The position numbers and the translations under genes are program-made. The notes below the pieces were generated by a model. That model did not search any database, was not told where the DNA came from, and saw only the letters and a list, made by a program, of their open reading frames with translations. Below are positions 1 through 11,253 of a stretch of DNA of 23,705 nucleotides, in pieces. Position 1 is the first letter of the stretch; each line of letters begins with the position of its first letter. This DNA is from Desulfobacterales bacterium. Its GTDB lineage: Bacteria > Desulfobacterota > Desulfobacteria > Desulfobacterales > JAHEIW01. The DNA lies in the NCBI GenBank assembly GCA_030145015.1, contig JAQYWI010000071.1:1-23705 (forward strand). Direction: 5' to 3'.

Positions 1-2
1 AA

Positions 3-590
3 ATGATACGCATTAATCTGCTTCCCTTTCGGACAGAACGCAAAAAAGAAAACGTTCGTCGCCAGGTATCTTTATTTCTGCTTTCGTTGATTCTGGTTTT
101 GGTGGTGTTGGTTTACTACAATTTCAGTCTAAGCTCTAAGATCGGCAAATTAAATAATAGCATCAGCGCCACTAAAACCGAACTGCAGCGTTACAACGAA
201 ATTAATAAAGAAATCGCCAGGATTAAACAAAACCTCGAAACGCTTAGAAAGAAAATGGCCGTCATCGAAAAGCTGGAATCGGATCGTCATGCACCGGTCC
301 GACTGATGGAAACGATGACCCAGGTGCTGATGGCCAAGCGCATGTGGTTTACCAAACTGGATGTTAAGGAAAACGCGGTAGACATCCAAGGAATTGCCCT
401 GGATAACAAAACCGTGGCGGATTTTATGGTGCGCCTCCAAAATAGCGGTCTGTTTAGCAGTGTCAATCTAAAAACTTTAAAACGCCAGGAGGTGCAGGGA
501 TCGAATCTGAAAAGTTTTCATATAAACTGCACCAAAGTAGCTCCGCAAATTCAGAAAGCAGAATCAAAGCCCCCAAAGGTTAGAACATAA
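3..590 (+). CDS. pilN: Type IV pilus inner-membrane alignment protein PilN
   Basis: 195 aa, the usual PilN size. The N-terminus carries the short cytoplasmic INLLP motif (residues 4-8), which in the family docks onto the actin-like protein PilM. A basic stretch follows, then one hydrophobic membrane segment (about 23-43), a coiled-coil-like region (45-90) and a periplasmic ferredoxin-like fold domain. PilN pairs with PilO and links PilM to PilP and the secretin, so it belongs to the inner-membrane alignment complex of the type IVa pilus. The ATG at base 3 gives the motif at the correct distance from the N-terminus. pilM probably ends immediately upstream, outside the window. The stop codon shares one base with the pilO start, which suggests translational coupling. 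Identification rests on motif, topology and gene order. Confidence 0.95.
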   Translation: MIRINLLPFRTERKKENVRRQVSLFLLSLILVLVVLVYYNFSLSSKIGKLNNSISATKTELQRYNEINKEIARIKQNLETLRKKMAVIEKLESDRHAPVRLMETMTQVLMAKRMWFTKLDVKENAVDIQGIALDNKTVADFMVRLQNSGLFSSVNLKTLKRQEVQGSNLKSFHINCTKVAPQIQKAESKPPKVRT

Positions 591-1243
591 TGAAAACATT
601 AGAAGGTTCCAAAGAAACCGGCTCCTTTTTCGCAAAGATCGAAAGCCTCTCCAAGGTCCAGAGGATACTGATTTTTGCGAGTGTCTTTGTGCTGATTATC
701 GTAGGCTTTGTTTTTCTCCTATATAAGCCGAAATTAGCAGATATCACAAAGCTCAAAAAAGAGCTTGACGGGTTGGAAAAAAAGCTCGTGGTGGCCAAGA
801 AAAACGCAGCCGACCTGGAAAAGTTTCAAGCGATGATGGAAGAAGCGGAAGTGCAGTTTAAAACGGCCATGAAAGCGCTGCCCGAAAAAGAAGAAATCCC
901 CTCTCTTTTAACCAGTATTTCAAGATCCGGCCAGGATGTCGGACTGGAATTTTTGCTTTTTGAACCCAAAACCGAGTTGCGCAAAGAGTTCTACGCTGAA
1001 ATTCCCGTGGCCATGCAAGTTGTCGGCGGATATCATGATCTGGCAATATTTTTTGATAAAGTCGCCCGCCTGTCCCGGATCGTTAACATCAAAAATATTT
1101 CCATGGGGCGGGTCAAAGATACCCAGCAACTAAATACGACATGCACCGCGGTCACCTACAAGTTTATAGAACCGGCTCCTAAAAAGCCGTCTGATAAGAA
1201 GCCTAAAAATAGGCCGCCTAAAAAGAAATCGAAAAGAAAATAA
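590..1243 (+). CDS. pilO: Type IV pilus inner-membrane alignment protein PilO
   Basis: 217 aa. There is a short cytoplasmic N-terminus, one membrane segment (about 25-45), a Lys/Glu-rich coiled coil (about 50-90) and a periplasmic ferredoxin-like domain (about 100-195) containing a PilO-typical stretch around VVGGYHDLAIFFDKVARL. The C-terminal tail (about 195-217) is very rich in Lys and Pro and probably disordered. PilO forms heterodimers with PilN and contacts PilP, holding the inner-membrane platform in line with the secretin. The ATG overlaps the pilN stop by one base (TAATG arrangement). The gene lies in the conserved pilN-O-P-Q order, so the assignment is firm. Confidence 0.94.
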   Translation: MKTLEGSKETGSFFAKIESLSKVQRILIFASVFVLIIVGFVFLLYKPKLADITKLKKELDGLEKKLVVAKKNAADLEKFQAMMEEAEVQFKTAMKALPEKEEIPSLLTSISRSGQDVGLEFLLFEPKTELRKEFYAEIPVAMQVVGGYHDLAIFFDKVARLSRIVNIKNISMGRVKDTQQLNTTCTAVTYKFIEPAPKKPSDKKPKNRPPKKKSKRK

Positions 1244-1299
1244 TAAATTAATAACGGATGCACGTTTTGGCATCCATGCAGAAAATCATCTTAACCATT

Positions 1300-2103
1300 A
1301 TGAAAAAACATCTCACCATCATCTGTAGCTTAGCCTGTTTGATTGGCTTTTTAGCTGTTTTGCTGGGCTGTGACCAACCCGCGGACAAAGCGGCCGCACC
1401 GAAGGTCGTCCGCAAAAAGATCCACTCCCAAACAGCTAAAAAAACCAGGCCTGCTAAAACGCAACCGCCTACAAAATCCAGACCAGCACCGCAAGCCACG
1501 CCGGCGCCCAGGCAAGTTGACACCGCAAAGCAGGCACCTCAGCAGGCACTGATTGCCCGAAAATCAGAGCCGCCGGCTGTGTCCGGGCAGCCCAAACCGC
1601 CGGTAAAGCCCAAATCAGACATCTCTGTCACCCGTCGGCCCAGCAGCCCAGCGCCCGGTACCGAGACTGACATCAACCAAAAGGCAATGGCGTCCACTTC
1701 CCCGGTGGAAAAAGCAGGATCGTCATCGACGCTGCCACCGATCTATAATCCCAAAGGAAAGGTCGACCCATTTGAACCGCTGTTCAAGAAACCGACTGTG
1801 GCCTTGAAAAAGAGCAAGACCAAAAGACGGACTCCGCGGACCCCGTTGGAAAGAATTGATATCAGCCAGCTTAAACTGGTCGCCATTGTTCTGGCATCCA
1901 GCGGAAACAGGGCCCTGGTCGAAGAATCTTCCGGCAAGGGTTATGTCGTTAAAAAAGGGACATATATGGGCACCAACTCCGGCAAAGTCGTCAAGATCGA
2001 AAAAAACAAGGTCATTGTCGCAGAAGAATATGAAGATTATCGTGGTAAAGTTACTGTACGAAATAAGGAAATAAAACTTCCGAAGCCTCCTGGAGAATTA
2101 TAA
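1300..2103 (+). CDS. pilP: Type IV pilus lipoprotein PilP (long-linker form)
   Basis: Starting at the ATG at 1300 gives a 267-aa lipoprotein precursor: MKKH n-region, hydrophobic core, and lipobox LLGC with the modified Cys at residue 24. In-frame ATGs at 1258 and 1276 would place extra residues before the signal peptide, and none of the three has a clear Shine-Dalgarno sequence, so 1300 is chosen on the signal peptide. Residues about 25-150 are a low-complexity linker rich in Pro, Lys, Ala and Ser. The C-terminal part (about 155-255) is the PilP beta-domain, with the PFEPLF segment and LKLVAIV strand expected before the homology region that binds PilQ. PilP tethers PilN/PilO to the secretin. 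It is longer than the roughly 170-180 aa typical of the family, mainly because of the linker. The gap to pilQ is one base. Confidence 0.92.
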   Translation: MKKHLTIICSLACLIGFLAVLLGCDQPADKAAAPKVVRKKIHSQTAKKTRPAKTQPPTKSRPAPQATPAPRQVDTAKQAPQQALIARKSEPPAVSGQPKPPVKPKSDISVTRRPSSPAPGTETDINQKAMASTSPVEKAGSSSTLPPIYNPKGKVDPFEPLFKKPTVALKKSKTKRRTPRTPLERIDISQLKLVAIVLASSGNRALVEESSGKGYVVKKGTYMGTNSGKVVKIEKNKVIVAEEYEDYRGKVTVRNKEIKLPKPPGEL

Positions 2104-2104
2104 G

Positions 2105-4864
2105 ATGATTAACCAATCTACAGACCGACGAAAAATTTTCTTGCTGATCATCCCGCTCGTTTTTCTGATTGCATGGGGTGCCGGATGCGCATCCAACAAG
2201 GCGGCTGATGTAAAAGCCGCCGGTGCCAAGCGCATTACGGATATTACCACCAATGTGACCGCTGATGCGGTGATCATCACCATCAACGGAAACCAGCCAC
2301 TGACCTACACGGCGATTAAACAGGTATTTCCGATGGGGGTCCTGTTTCATTTTCCCGAAACCGCCCTGGATACGGTTAAAACGGTGACGACACCTGCGGA
2401 AAACCGAATTGTTGGTTCCGTTAAAGCCTCCGAACTCGTTGAGGACAAGTCAACAACTTCGCGGATCTTTATTGCGATGAAAGCGGATGCACCGTATGAT
2501 CTGAAACCGGGAGATACCGGACTGCAGGTCTCATTCCCGAAGGCGGCTTCCCAAGCGTCGGCCGCCAAACCAGCGGTGGCAGAAAAAGAGTCCACGCCGC
2601 AAAAGCCACAACAGATTTCTAAGAAGGATCTTCCACCTGCCAGCCGCTTAAAAACAGTATCGGCCACACCATTAAAAAATAACGTGGTTATCAACGTACA
2701 AGCCGATGGGGCCATCCATAATTATAAATCCTTCACCATCGACGGCAAACAGCCCCGAATCGTAATTGACATGTTCAAAATCAAAAGCCCCTATAAAAAG
2801 GAACAGCGCCTGGCCGTTAAATCCGAATGGGTCAGACAGGTCCGCCATTTCGGTTATCCGGACAAAGTCCGGTTGGTGCTGGATACTCCCAAAGCCTCAC
2901 TGGCCAAATATTCGGCTTCACCCACCGCCAGCGGCCTGGTGGTTCATGTCGGCAAGGTTCCGGAGGCAGCCTCGCAGGTCAGTCCAACATCAACCGCCGC
3001 AAAAAATGAAACACCGATTGTGGCCCAAAAAGCAGCCGAATCCAAAACTGTCGTTCCGCTTAAATCCGGCCAACCTGCCTGGGTGAATCGCATCGATTTT
3101 TCCAGTGAGGAAGCCGGGAAATCATCTCTGATCATCGGAACAACGGTTCCGATCCGATATGATCTGCAAAAAGCGGCCGCCAGGCGCCTGCACCTTAAAC
3201 TGTTCAATACCAGTCTGCCGGATTATCGCAAGCGCGCCCTGATCACCACCCGATTTGAAAGTGCCGTGGATCGGGTGACGCCCATCCAGACCGACGCAAT
3301 GAAAGGCGACTCACTGTTCACCATCGAACTGCGTGAGGCCGTTCCCTACTTTGTGGATCATAAGGACAACATGCTGCGGATCAACTTCGCGGCCTCCTCC
3401 ATACCTCCGAAACCATACGAGGACGCGGATCTGCCGGAATGGAAAAAAGTCCTGGCCGAAGCCTCCACCACACCGGCAAGCAAAGTTGAAAAATCTAGGA
3501 TTGCAGAAGCGAATACAGCTGAGAAAAAACCCGGGGATAAAAAGCCGGCCGAAAAACCAGCCGCTACCGACCGGGAACAAACCCTGGAGGAAAGATTGGC
3601 TGAAATGTCGCCCCAAAAGAAATATACGGGGGAAAAAATTGCGCTTGATTTCTTTGATACCGATATCAAAAATGTTTTCCGAATCCTGAGGGAAATCAGC
3701 GGCAAAAACTTTGCAATTGACAAAAACGTTACCGGAAAAGTTACCCTGACACTCGAAAGACCGGTGCCCTGGGACCAGGTGCTTGACCTGGTGTTGAAAA
3801 TGAACCAGCTGGGCATGACCATGGAGGGCGATATCGTCCGAATTGCCACCCTCAGCACCCTGGCCCAGGAAGAAAAACTCAAGCAGGCCCAATTAAAAGC
3901 CACGCAAGCGGCCCAGAAACAGGCCGAAGCGCTTGAACCGCTTTTTACCGAATACATTCCGGTCAGCTATTCTAATGCCAAAGGCGAAGTGTTGCCTCAT
4001 ATTACGGCCATCCTTACCGAGGGCCGCGGCAAAGCCAATGTGGATGAGCGCAACAATCAGCTCATCATAACCGATACGGCTGCAAACATTCTACGGGCTA
4101 AGCAAATCGTCCAAAAGATTGATACGGTCACGCCTCAAGTCGTTATCGAAGCCCGAATTGTGGAGGCCATCACCAATTTCTCAAGAGAAATCGGTTTCGA
4201 CTGGGGAGAGGTCACGCTCGGTGCATTGGATATTCCGGGTACGGATTATGTATTTGGCCCCACCTCCTTTTTGGCCGACAATATCCCCGCTAATTTTAAT
4301 GATACCGGATCGCTCTCCTTTAACCTCTTTAAAACCGCCGGAACCCCATTTTCCATCGTGGATGCACGCCTGGCCGCATCGGAGGTCGAAGGTAAAACCA
4401 ACATCATTTCCGCGCCTAAAATTGTGACGCTGGACAACAAAAAGGCCATGATTAAGCAGGGGTTTGAATTCCCGTACGAAGAACGCGATTCTTCCGGTAA
4501 TGCCACGGTGCGGTTTAAGGATATTGATCTGTTACTGGAAGTTACCCCCTCGGTGACTCCGGATAATCGGATTTCAATGAATATCTTCGTCACCAAGAAT
4601 GAGGTCGCTGAGCAGACGCTTCAAGGACCTGCATTATCGACCAATGAAGCGACAACCGAAATTTTAGTCGATGATGGAGACACGATTGTCATCGGCGGCA
4701 TCCTCAAATCTACAATCGTATGGGGTGAACGCGGAATCCCAGGTTTACGCTCGATGGGGGTATTGGGCTGGCTGTTTAAATTTCAGTCCGAAGACGATAA
4801 CAAAAACGAACTGCTAATTTTTATAACGCCCCGCATTGTGAAGCTGGAACAAAAACGCCTGTGA
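2105..4864 (+). CDS. pilQ: Type IV pilus outer-membrane secretin PilQ
   Basis: 919 aa. The signal peptide ends at WGAGC (Cys28), a lipobox-like site although position -3 is Gly rather than Leu, so lipidation is uncertain. Three AMIN-type peptidoglycan-binding modules can be recognised (about 40-125, 190-285 and 325-435), separated by Ala/Pro/Lys-rich linkers. An N0/STN domain (about 510-580), an N1/NolW-type domain (about 615-685) and the C-terminal secretin barrel domain (about 690-915) follow. Typical secretin signatures are TNIISAPKIVTLDNKKAMIKQG and the lip motif IPGLRSMGVLGWLF. PilQ forms the multimeric outer-membrane pore through which the pilus passes. It is the last gene of the operon and is followed by a strong hairpin at 4917-4963. 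Confidence 0.96.
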   Translation: MINQSTDRRKIFLLIIPLVFLIAWGAGCASNKAADVKAAGAKRITDITTNVTADAVIITINGNQPLTYTAIKQVFPMGVLFHFPETALDTVKTVTTPAENRIVGSVKASELVEDKSTTSRIFIAMKADAPYDLKPGDTGLQVSFPKAASQASAAKPAVAEKESTPQKPQQISKKDLPPASRLKTVSATPLKNNVVINVQADGAIHNYKSFTIDGKQPRIVIDMFKIKSPYKKEQRLAVKSEWVRQVRHFGYPDKVRLVLDTPKASLAKYSASPTASGLVVHVGKVPEAASQVSPTSTAAKNETPIVAQKAAESKTVVPLKSGQPAWVNRIDFSSEEAGKSSLIIGTTVPIRYDLQKAAARRLHLKLFNTSLPDYRKRALITTRFESAVDRVTPIQTDAMKGDSLFTIELREAVPYFVDHKDNMLRINFAASSIPPKPYEDADLPEWKKVLAEASTTPASKVEKSRIAEANTAEKKPGDKKPAEKPAATDREQTLEERLAEMSPQKKYTGEKIALDFFDTDIKNVFRILREISGKNFAIDKNVTGKVTLTLERPVPWDQVLDLVLKMNQLGMTMEGDIVRIATLSTLAQEEKLKQAQLKATQAAQKQAEALEPLFTEYIPVSYSNAKGEVLPHITAILTEGRGKANVDERNNQLIITDTAANILRAKQIVQKIDTVTPQVVIEARIVEAITNFSREIGFDWGEVTLGALDIPGTDYVFGPTSFLADNIPANFNDTGSLSFNLFKTAGTPFSIVDARLAASEVEGKTNIISAPKIVTLDNKKAMIKQGFEFPYEERDSSGNATVRFKDIDLLLEVTPSVTPDNRISMNIFVTKNEVAEQTLQGPALSTNEATTEILVDDGDTIVIGGILKSTIVWGERGIPGLRSMGVLGWLFKFQSEDDNKNELLIFITPRIVKLEQKRL

Positions 4865-4916
4865 TGAGCCGCGCGTCGGCCAAGCCAGTTCAGTTTCTCA
4901 GAAGACAGCACTGAAA

Positions 4917-4963
4917 AAATACGAATCCGGTCATTGAGCTTTGCTCAGACCGGATTCGTATTT
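4917..4963. terminator. Strong bidirectional terminator between pilQ and the TPR gene
   Basis: A perfect 16-bp inverted repeat (4917-4932 with 4948-4963) encloses a second 5-bp stem TGAGC-TTT-GCTCA (4935-4947), separated by a 2-nt bulge on the left side. The outer stem ends in A-rich sequence on the left and T-rich sequence on the right, so on either strand the hairpin is followed by a U-tract. It sits 52 nt after the pilQ stop and 1 nt beyond the stop of the convergent TPR gene. It is therefore placed to end both transcripts. Confidence 0.9.
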
Positions 4964-4964
4964 T

Positions 4965-5732
4965 CTAAAATAGGGCCTTGACCTTCCCGGCCGCCTTCTG
5001 CGCCTCGTCGGCCATCTGAGACTCCGGTGCCAGATCGACGACCTTGCGGTAGGAATTATAGGCCTTTTGAAACTCCAGTGCCTGCTGATAGGCTTTGGCC
5101 AGTTGCAAATGAAGCGCCGGCGAGTCCGGCATTATACGGACCGCTTTTTCCAGCTTTTCCACCGCGTCGGGTATGCGGCCCATGGCAATGTAGGTTTGGG
5201 CCAGACCCTGCAGCGCATTGACAAACTCGGGCTTGATCTGTAACGCTTCAAGATAATATTTTTCGGAACGCTCCAGTTCCCCTTTGTAATAGTAGGCATT
5301 GCCCAGACCGGCATATGTAAAATGAGGGGTGGCGTAAAGGATATCGTCGATTACTTTGTTATAATAAAAAATGGCTTTATCCCAATCTTTTTTCCCGGCA
5401 TAGGCATTTCCCAGGCTGTTGATGGCCGGTCCATAATCCGCTTTCAGCCCTACGGCCTTTTGGTAGTGGCCAATAGCCTCGTCAAATCTTCCGCGGCTAT
5501 AGTATATAAGTCCCAGATCATATTGCAGCAGGTAATCATCCGGGTATTTCTCTTCCGCCTTTTTAAATTCCTGCATGGCCGCCGCGATATTGCCCTGCTG
5601 CATGTAAGCTTCGCCAACCCGCCTGTAAGCCGCTCCTTCTTTCTTGCCTTGCTCATCTTTGCCTGTGGCGCAAGATGCCAAGACAAACAGCAAAAGGAGC
5701 CATCCTGTCCAAATCAACCATGTTTTTTTCAT
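4965..5732 (-). CDS. Six-TPR outer-membrane lipoprotein, candidate secretin pilotin (Tgl/PilF/PilW type)
   Basis: 255 aa. The N-terminus MKKTWLIWTGW... followed by lipobox LASC (Cys21) is a clear lipoprotein signal. The rest is six consecutive tetratricopeptide repeats, each with the W/Y-LG-Y/A-G pattern, covering about 35-240. Tgl of Myxococcus and PilF/PilW of gamma-proteobacteria are small TPR lipoproteins needed for assembly of PilQ multimers in the outer membrane. The architecture, six repeats, and position convergent with pilQ fit that role. Many TPR lipoproteins serve other functions, so the pilotin role is inference. The start has a GAGG ribosome site about 7 nt upstream. It follows thrC on the same strand after a 110-nt gap and may be read through from serS-thrC or have its own promoter. 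Confidence 0.85.
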   Translation of the reverse strand: MKKTWLIWTGWLLLLFVLASCATGKDEQGKKEGAAYRRVGEAYMQQGNIAAAMQEFKKAEEKYPDDYLLQYDLGLIYYSRGRFDEAIGHYQKAVGLKADYGPAINSLGNAYAGKKDWDKAIFYYNKVIDDILYATPHFTYAGLGNAYYYKGELERSEKYYLEALQIKPEFVNALQGLAQTYIAMGRIPDAVEKLEKAVRIMPDSPALHLQLAKAYQQALEFQKAYNSYRKVVDLAPESQMADEAQKAAGKVKALF

Positions 5733-5842
5733 TATCGATTACCTCAATCAATTAAAATGTCTGGAAATTACGAAATCATTTGAAAGTAAGTCATTTTTCG
5801 TGAAATTGCGACCCTGCGCATCACTTCCCGAAAAGACACCAC

Positions 5843-8706
<2,864 letters not shown>

Positions 8707-8719
8707 CTAGAGCTGTATA

Positions 8720-8735
8720 GTCAATGATTATTGAC
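8720..8735. promoter_or_regulatory. Small palindrome in the serS / cyclo-ligase divergent spacer
   Basis: GTCAAT and ATTGAC form a perfect 6-bp inverted repeat around a 4-nt spacer, in the middle of the 180-bp divergent intergenic region. On the minus strand TTGACT here could act as a -35 element for serS, but no convincing -10 lies at the right distance. It may be an operator. The half-sites are in the opposite orientation to the FNR/HcpR-type consensus, so no regulator is proposed. Confidence 0.3.
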
Positions 8736-8796
8736 GATTAACTTCACCGCGCATTCCTTATTTTAAAATATAACCATCGATTAACGGAGAAGTCAT

Positions 8797-9384
8797 ATGG
8801 AGGAAATTCAGGTCAAAAAAAGTGAACTTCGTGAAGAAATCACCAAAAAAATTACCGCGCTCCCAGAAAATGAAATCGCTGAAAAAGCAAAAGCCATCGA
8901 AGATAGACTTTTTGATTTTGCGAACTTTCTGGAAGCAAAAATTGCGTTAATGTATGTTCACAACAAAGGTGAAGTCCCAACCGGAAATATCCTCAGGCGA
9001 TCCTATGATTACAATAAAATTGTCGTTTTGCCGGCCTATGATACTGAAAAGTTCGGCATGACCCCCATGAAAGTCGACAACCTTGATAAAGACCTACAAG
9101 TCGGGCCGCGGGGCATTCTGGAGCCGGATGAGGCACGCTGCAAGGTCGTCCCCATTGAGCGCATCGACATTGCCATTATACCCGCAATCGCCCTGGATGA
9201 AAAAGGCGGACGAATCGGCTCGGGAGTAGGATATTACGATAGACTCATCCCCAGGCTGGCAATCACGACCCGCAAGGTTGCGCTTGCCCTTGAAGATCAG
9301 ATCATCGCCCAAGTTCCCATCGAATCTCACGACAAGCATGTCGATATTATTATAACAGAAGATCGCGTGATTTATAAAATCTAA
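8797..9384 (+). CDS. 5-formyltetrahydrofolate cyclo-ligase
   Basis: 195 aa. The family signature GRIGSGVGYYDR (138-149) forms the nucleotide-binding loop, and the N-terminal KSELREEI helix with the later GEVPT segment contacts substrates. The enzyme uses ATP to convert 5-formyl-THF to 5,10-methenyl-THF, returning a storage or inhibitory folate to the one-carbon pool. In anaerobes this also feeds Wood-Ljungdahl-type one-carbon metabolism. The ATG has a GGAG site 8 nt upstream. The gene ends tail-to-tail with the K+ channel gene: the TAA here and the TAG on the other strand overlap within 4 bases, leaving no room for a terminator between them. Confidence 0.93.
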   Translation: MEEIQVKKSELREEITKKITALPENEIAEKAKAIEDRLFDFANFLEAKIALMYVHNKGEVPTGNILRRSYDYNKIVVLPAYDTEKFGMTPMKVDNLDKDLQVGPRGILEPDEARCKVVPIERIDIAIIPAIALDEKGGRIGSGVGYYDRLIPRLAITTRKVALALEDQIIAQVPIESHDKHVDIIITEDRVIYKI

Positions 9385-10382
9385 CTCGGATTCAGGACCC
9401 ATTCAAGCTGCTGCAGATTGTCTGCTTCGCCAACCGCGATGACCGTATCGTTGGGGGTAATGACCGCTTCAAAAGAAGGGTTAAACAGCATATTGCCATC
9501 GGGCTTCATTATGGCGATGATGATGAGATTGTACTTTTGCCGGATTCCGGAATCCTTCAGCTGGACATTGGCCATCTCAGACGAAGGGCTCACCGGAATT
9601 TCTTCCATCTGGATATCTCTGCGCTTGTGGGCAAAGGCCAGATTCAGAAATGACGTCACCGTCGGGCGGATAATTCGATGCGCCATGCTCACCGCTCCCA
9701 TTTCATATGGTGATTCCACAAAGTCCGCACCGGCGGCGCGCAACTTGATTTTTGCTGTGTCCTGGCTTGAGCGCGCCATAATTAAAAGTTCAGGTGCCAG
9801 TTGTCGGGCGGTTAATACTAAAAAGACATTGTCGGTATCTGTGGCCAGAGCGGCAACCACCGCCTTGACACGCTCGATGCCGGCTTTCATCAGATTGTTT
9901 TCATCCGCGGCATCACCGGCAATATAGAGTACACCATCTGCATCCATCACCGGGATTAGTTCTGGATCCTTTTCGACAACGGCGACATCGATATTCGCTC
10001 TTCTGAGATGCCGGCAAAGCACTCTGCCGATGCGTCCATATCCGCAAATAATATAATGATTTTTTAAGCGCTCTATCTTTTTATCCAATCTGCGCCTCCC
10101 CATAATGATTCTGATACGACCCTCGACCATAAACTGCACGATGGCCGCCGCAACATAAAGGGTAAATCCGACTCCGGAAAAAACAAGAATAATCGTAAAT
10201 ACCCGGCCCGCCGCACCGACCTGATTCACCTCCTTAAAACCGACTGTGGAGATGGTGATCACCGTCATGTAAAGCGCATCGATAAACGGCCAGCCTTCAA
10301 TCGTCATATATCCGATGGTCCCAAAAGCAAGGATCAGGATCGATATCGAAAGCGCGAAAGTCAGATGTCGGGTGCCTTCCAT
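9381..10382 (-). CDS. Two-TM potassium channel with RCK (TrkA-N/TrkA-C) domains
   Basis: 333 aa. TM1 (about 8-28), a pore helix and selectivity-filter loop with STVGFKEV (45-52), and TM2 (about 60-87) form a KcsA/MthK-like pore. A basic linker leads to an RCK N-domain with the Rossmann motif GYGRIGR (114-120) and acidic residue after strand 2 (VVEKD), and then an RCK C-domain (about 250-330). The protein should be a tetrameric K+ channel gated by a ligand at the RCK ring (nucleotide or cation). The filter reads TVGFKE rather than TVGYGD, with Lys replacing the second filter Gly, so selectivity may differ. A GGA site lies upstream of the ATG. The gene stands alone on its strand, convergent with the cyclo-ligase gene. 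Confidence 0.9.
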   Translation of the reverse strand: MEGTRHLTFALSISILILAFGTIGYMTIEGWPFIDALYMTVITISTVGFKEVNQVGAAGRVFTIILVFSGVGFTLYVAAAIVQFMVEGRIRIIMGRRRLDKKIERLKNHYIICGYGRIGRVLCRHLRRANIDVAVVEKDPELIPVMDADGVLYIAGDAADENNLMKAGIERVKAVVAALATDTDNVFLVLTARQLAPELLIMARSSQDTAKIKLRAAGADFVESPYEMGAVSMAHRIIRPTVTSFLNLAFAHKRRDIQMEEIPVSPSSEMANVQLKDSGIRQKYNLIIIAIMKPDGNMLFNPSFEAVITPNDTVIAVGEADNLQQLEWVLNPS

Positions 10383-10553
10383 TTCTTATCCTAAAAATGT
10401 CGTATCTTATTCGGCTGAATACATGGATTATTGTAATATTTTGTAAAAGGATCAAGGCCTTTTTTCTAAAGGGATCGAAAATCGCCGGCCCGGTCAAATC
10501 GAACCTGAGTTCGGCTGTTAAAAAAAAATCATCCCGGCTGCCGCTTGATAATC

Positions 10554-10582
10554 TTGACCTGACTCCGCGGACTTGGTAGAAA
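10554..10582 (+). promoter_or_regulatory. Possible sigma-70-type promoter for pcm
   Basis: TTGACC (10554-10559), a 17-nt spacer and TAGAAA (10577-10582) match the -35/-10 consensus at 5/6 and 4/6. A start about 7 nt later would fall just before the pcm ATG at 10593, giving an almost leaderless message. Alternatively it would favour the internal ATG at 10632. This is sequence resemblance only. Confidence 0.35.
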
Positions 10583-10592
10583 AGCGAACAGG

Positions 10593-11252
10593 ATGAGAGA
10601 TTCGATCAGATACAAACGCCAGCGAGAGGAAATGGTTCGACAGCAGATCGCCGCACGCGGAATAACCGAACCCGAAGTTCTGGCAGCTTTTCACAAAGTC
10701 CAACGGCATCTATTTGTAAGCGAAGCTTTAAGGGATCAAGCCTATGGCGATTACCCGCTTCCCATCGGCGAACAACAAACCATCTCACAGCCTTACATTG
10801 TTGCTGAAATGACCCAGGCCTTAGAGCTTAATAAGGATGACCGGGTTCTTGAAATTGGAACCGGCTCGGGATACCAGGCCGCTATCTTGGCAGAAGTGGT
10901 GTATCGCGTGTACACCATTGAAAGAATCCGCTCGCTTTATGTTCAGACCCGTAGTCTCCTTGATAAGTTGCATTATCACAACATTGTCATGCGATGCAGC
11001 GACGGCACTTCGGGATGGCAGGATGAAAGCCCCTTTGATGCCATCATGGTTACAGCGGGTGCTCCTGACGTTCCGCAAAAACTATTGGATCAGCTGGTTG
11101 AAGGGGGGCGCATGGTGGTGCCGGTCGGCAATCAGCATTCCCAGGACCTCATCAAGTACACCAAAGATGAAAGGGGCGTCCACAAGACAAATTTGGGAGG
11201 ATGCCGCTTTGTCAAACTGATTGGCGCCCATGGCTGGAAAGAAAACAGATAA
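10593..11252 (+). CDS. pcm: Protein-L-isoaspartate O-methyltransferase
   Basis: 219 aa. The PCMT signature QTISQPYIVAEMT (62-74) and the SAM-binding motif I VLEIGTGSGYQAA (85-97) are intact, as is the later PFDAIMVTAGAPDVP segment. The enzyme methylates isoaspartyl residues in damaged proteins so that they can revert to aspartate. The ATG at 10593 gives an N-terminus similar in extent to homologues, with the conserved MVxxQIxxRGI block at residue 14 onward. The ATG at 10632 opening that block is an alternative, and neither has an ideally spaced ribosome site. The gene is followed after one base by the DUF368 gene, so the two are probably cotranscribed. Confidence 0.95.
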   Translation: MRDSIRYKRQREEMVRQQIAARGITEPEVLAAFHKVQRHLFVSEALRDQAYGDYPLPIGEQQTISQPYIVAEMTQALELNKDDRVLEIGTGSGYQAAILAEVVYRVYTIERIRSLYVQTRSLLDKLHYHNIVMRCSDGTSGWQDESPFDAIMVTAGAPDVPQKLLDQLVEGGRMVVPVGNQHSQDLIKYTKDERGVHKTNLGGCRFVKLIGAHGWKENR

Positions 11253-11253
11253 A

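Noticed and set aside
3358..3957. 199-codon antisense frame inside pilQ
   Set aside because: It lies wholly within the well-conserved secretin gene and has no domain features of its own.
5322..5783. 153-codon plus-strand frame opposite the TPR lipoprotein
   Set aside because: It is a shadow of the TPR repeats; the minus-strand gene has a signal peptide, ribosome site and full TPR pattern.
8720..8735. FNR or HcpR binding site
   Set aside because: The dyad has the half-sites inverted relative to TTGAT-N4-ATCAA or TTGAC-N4-GTCAA.
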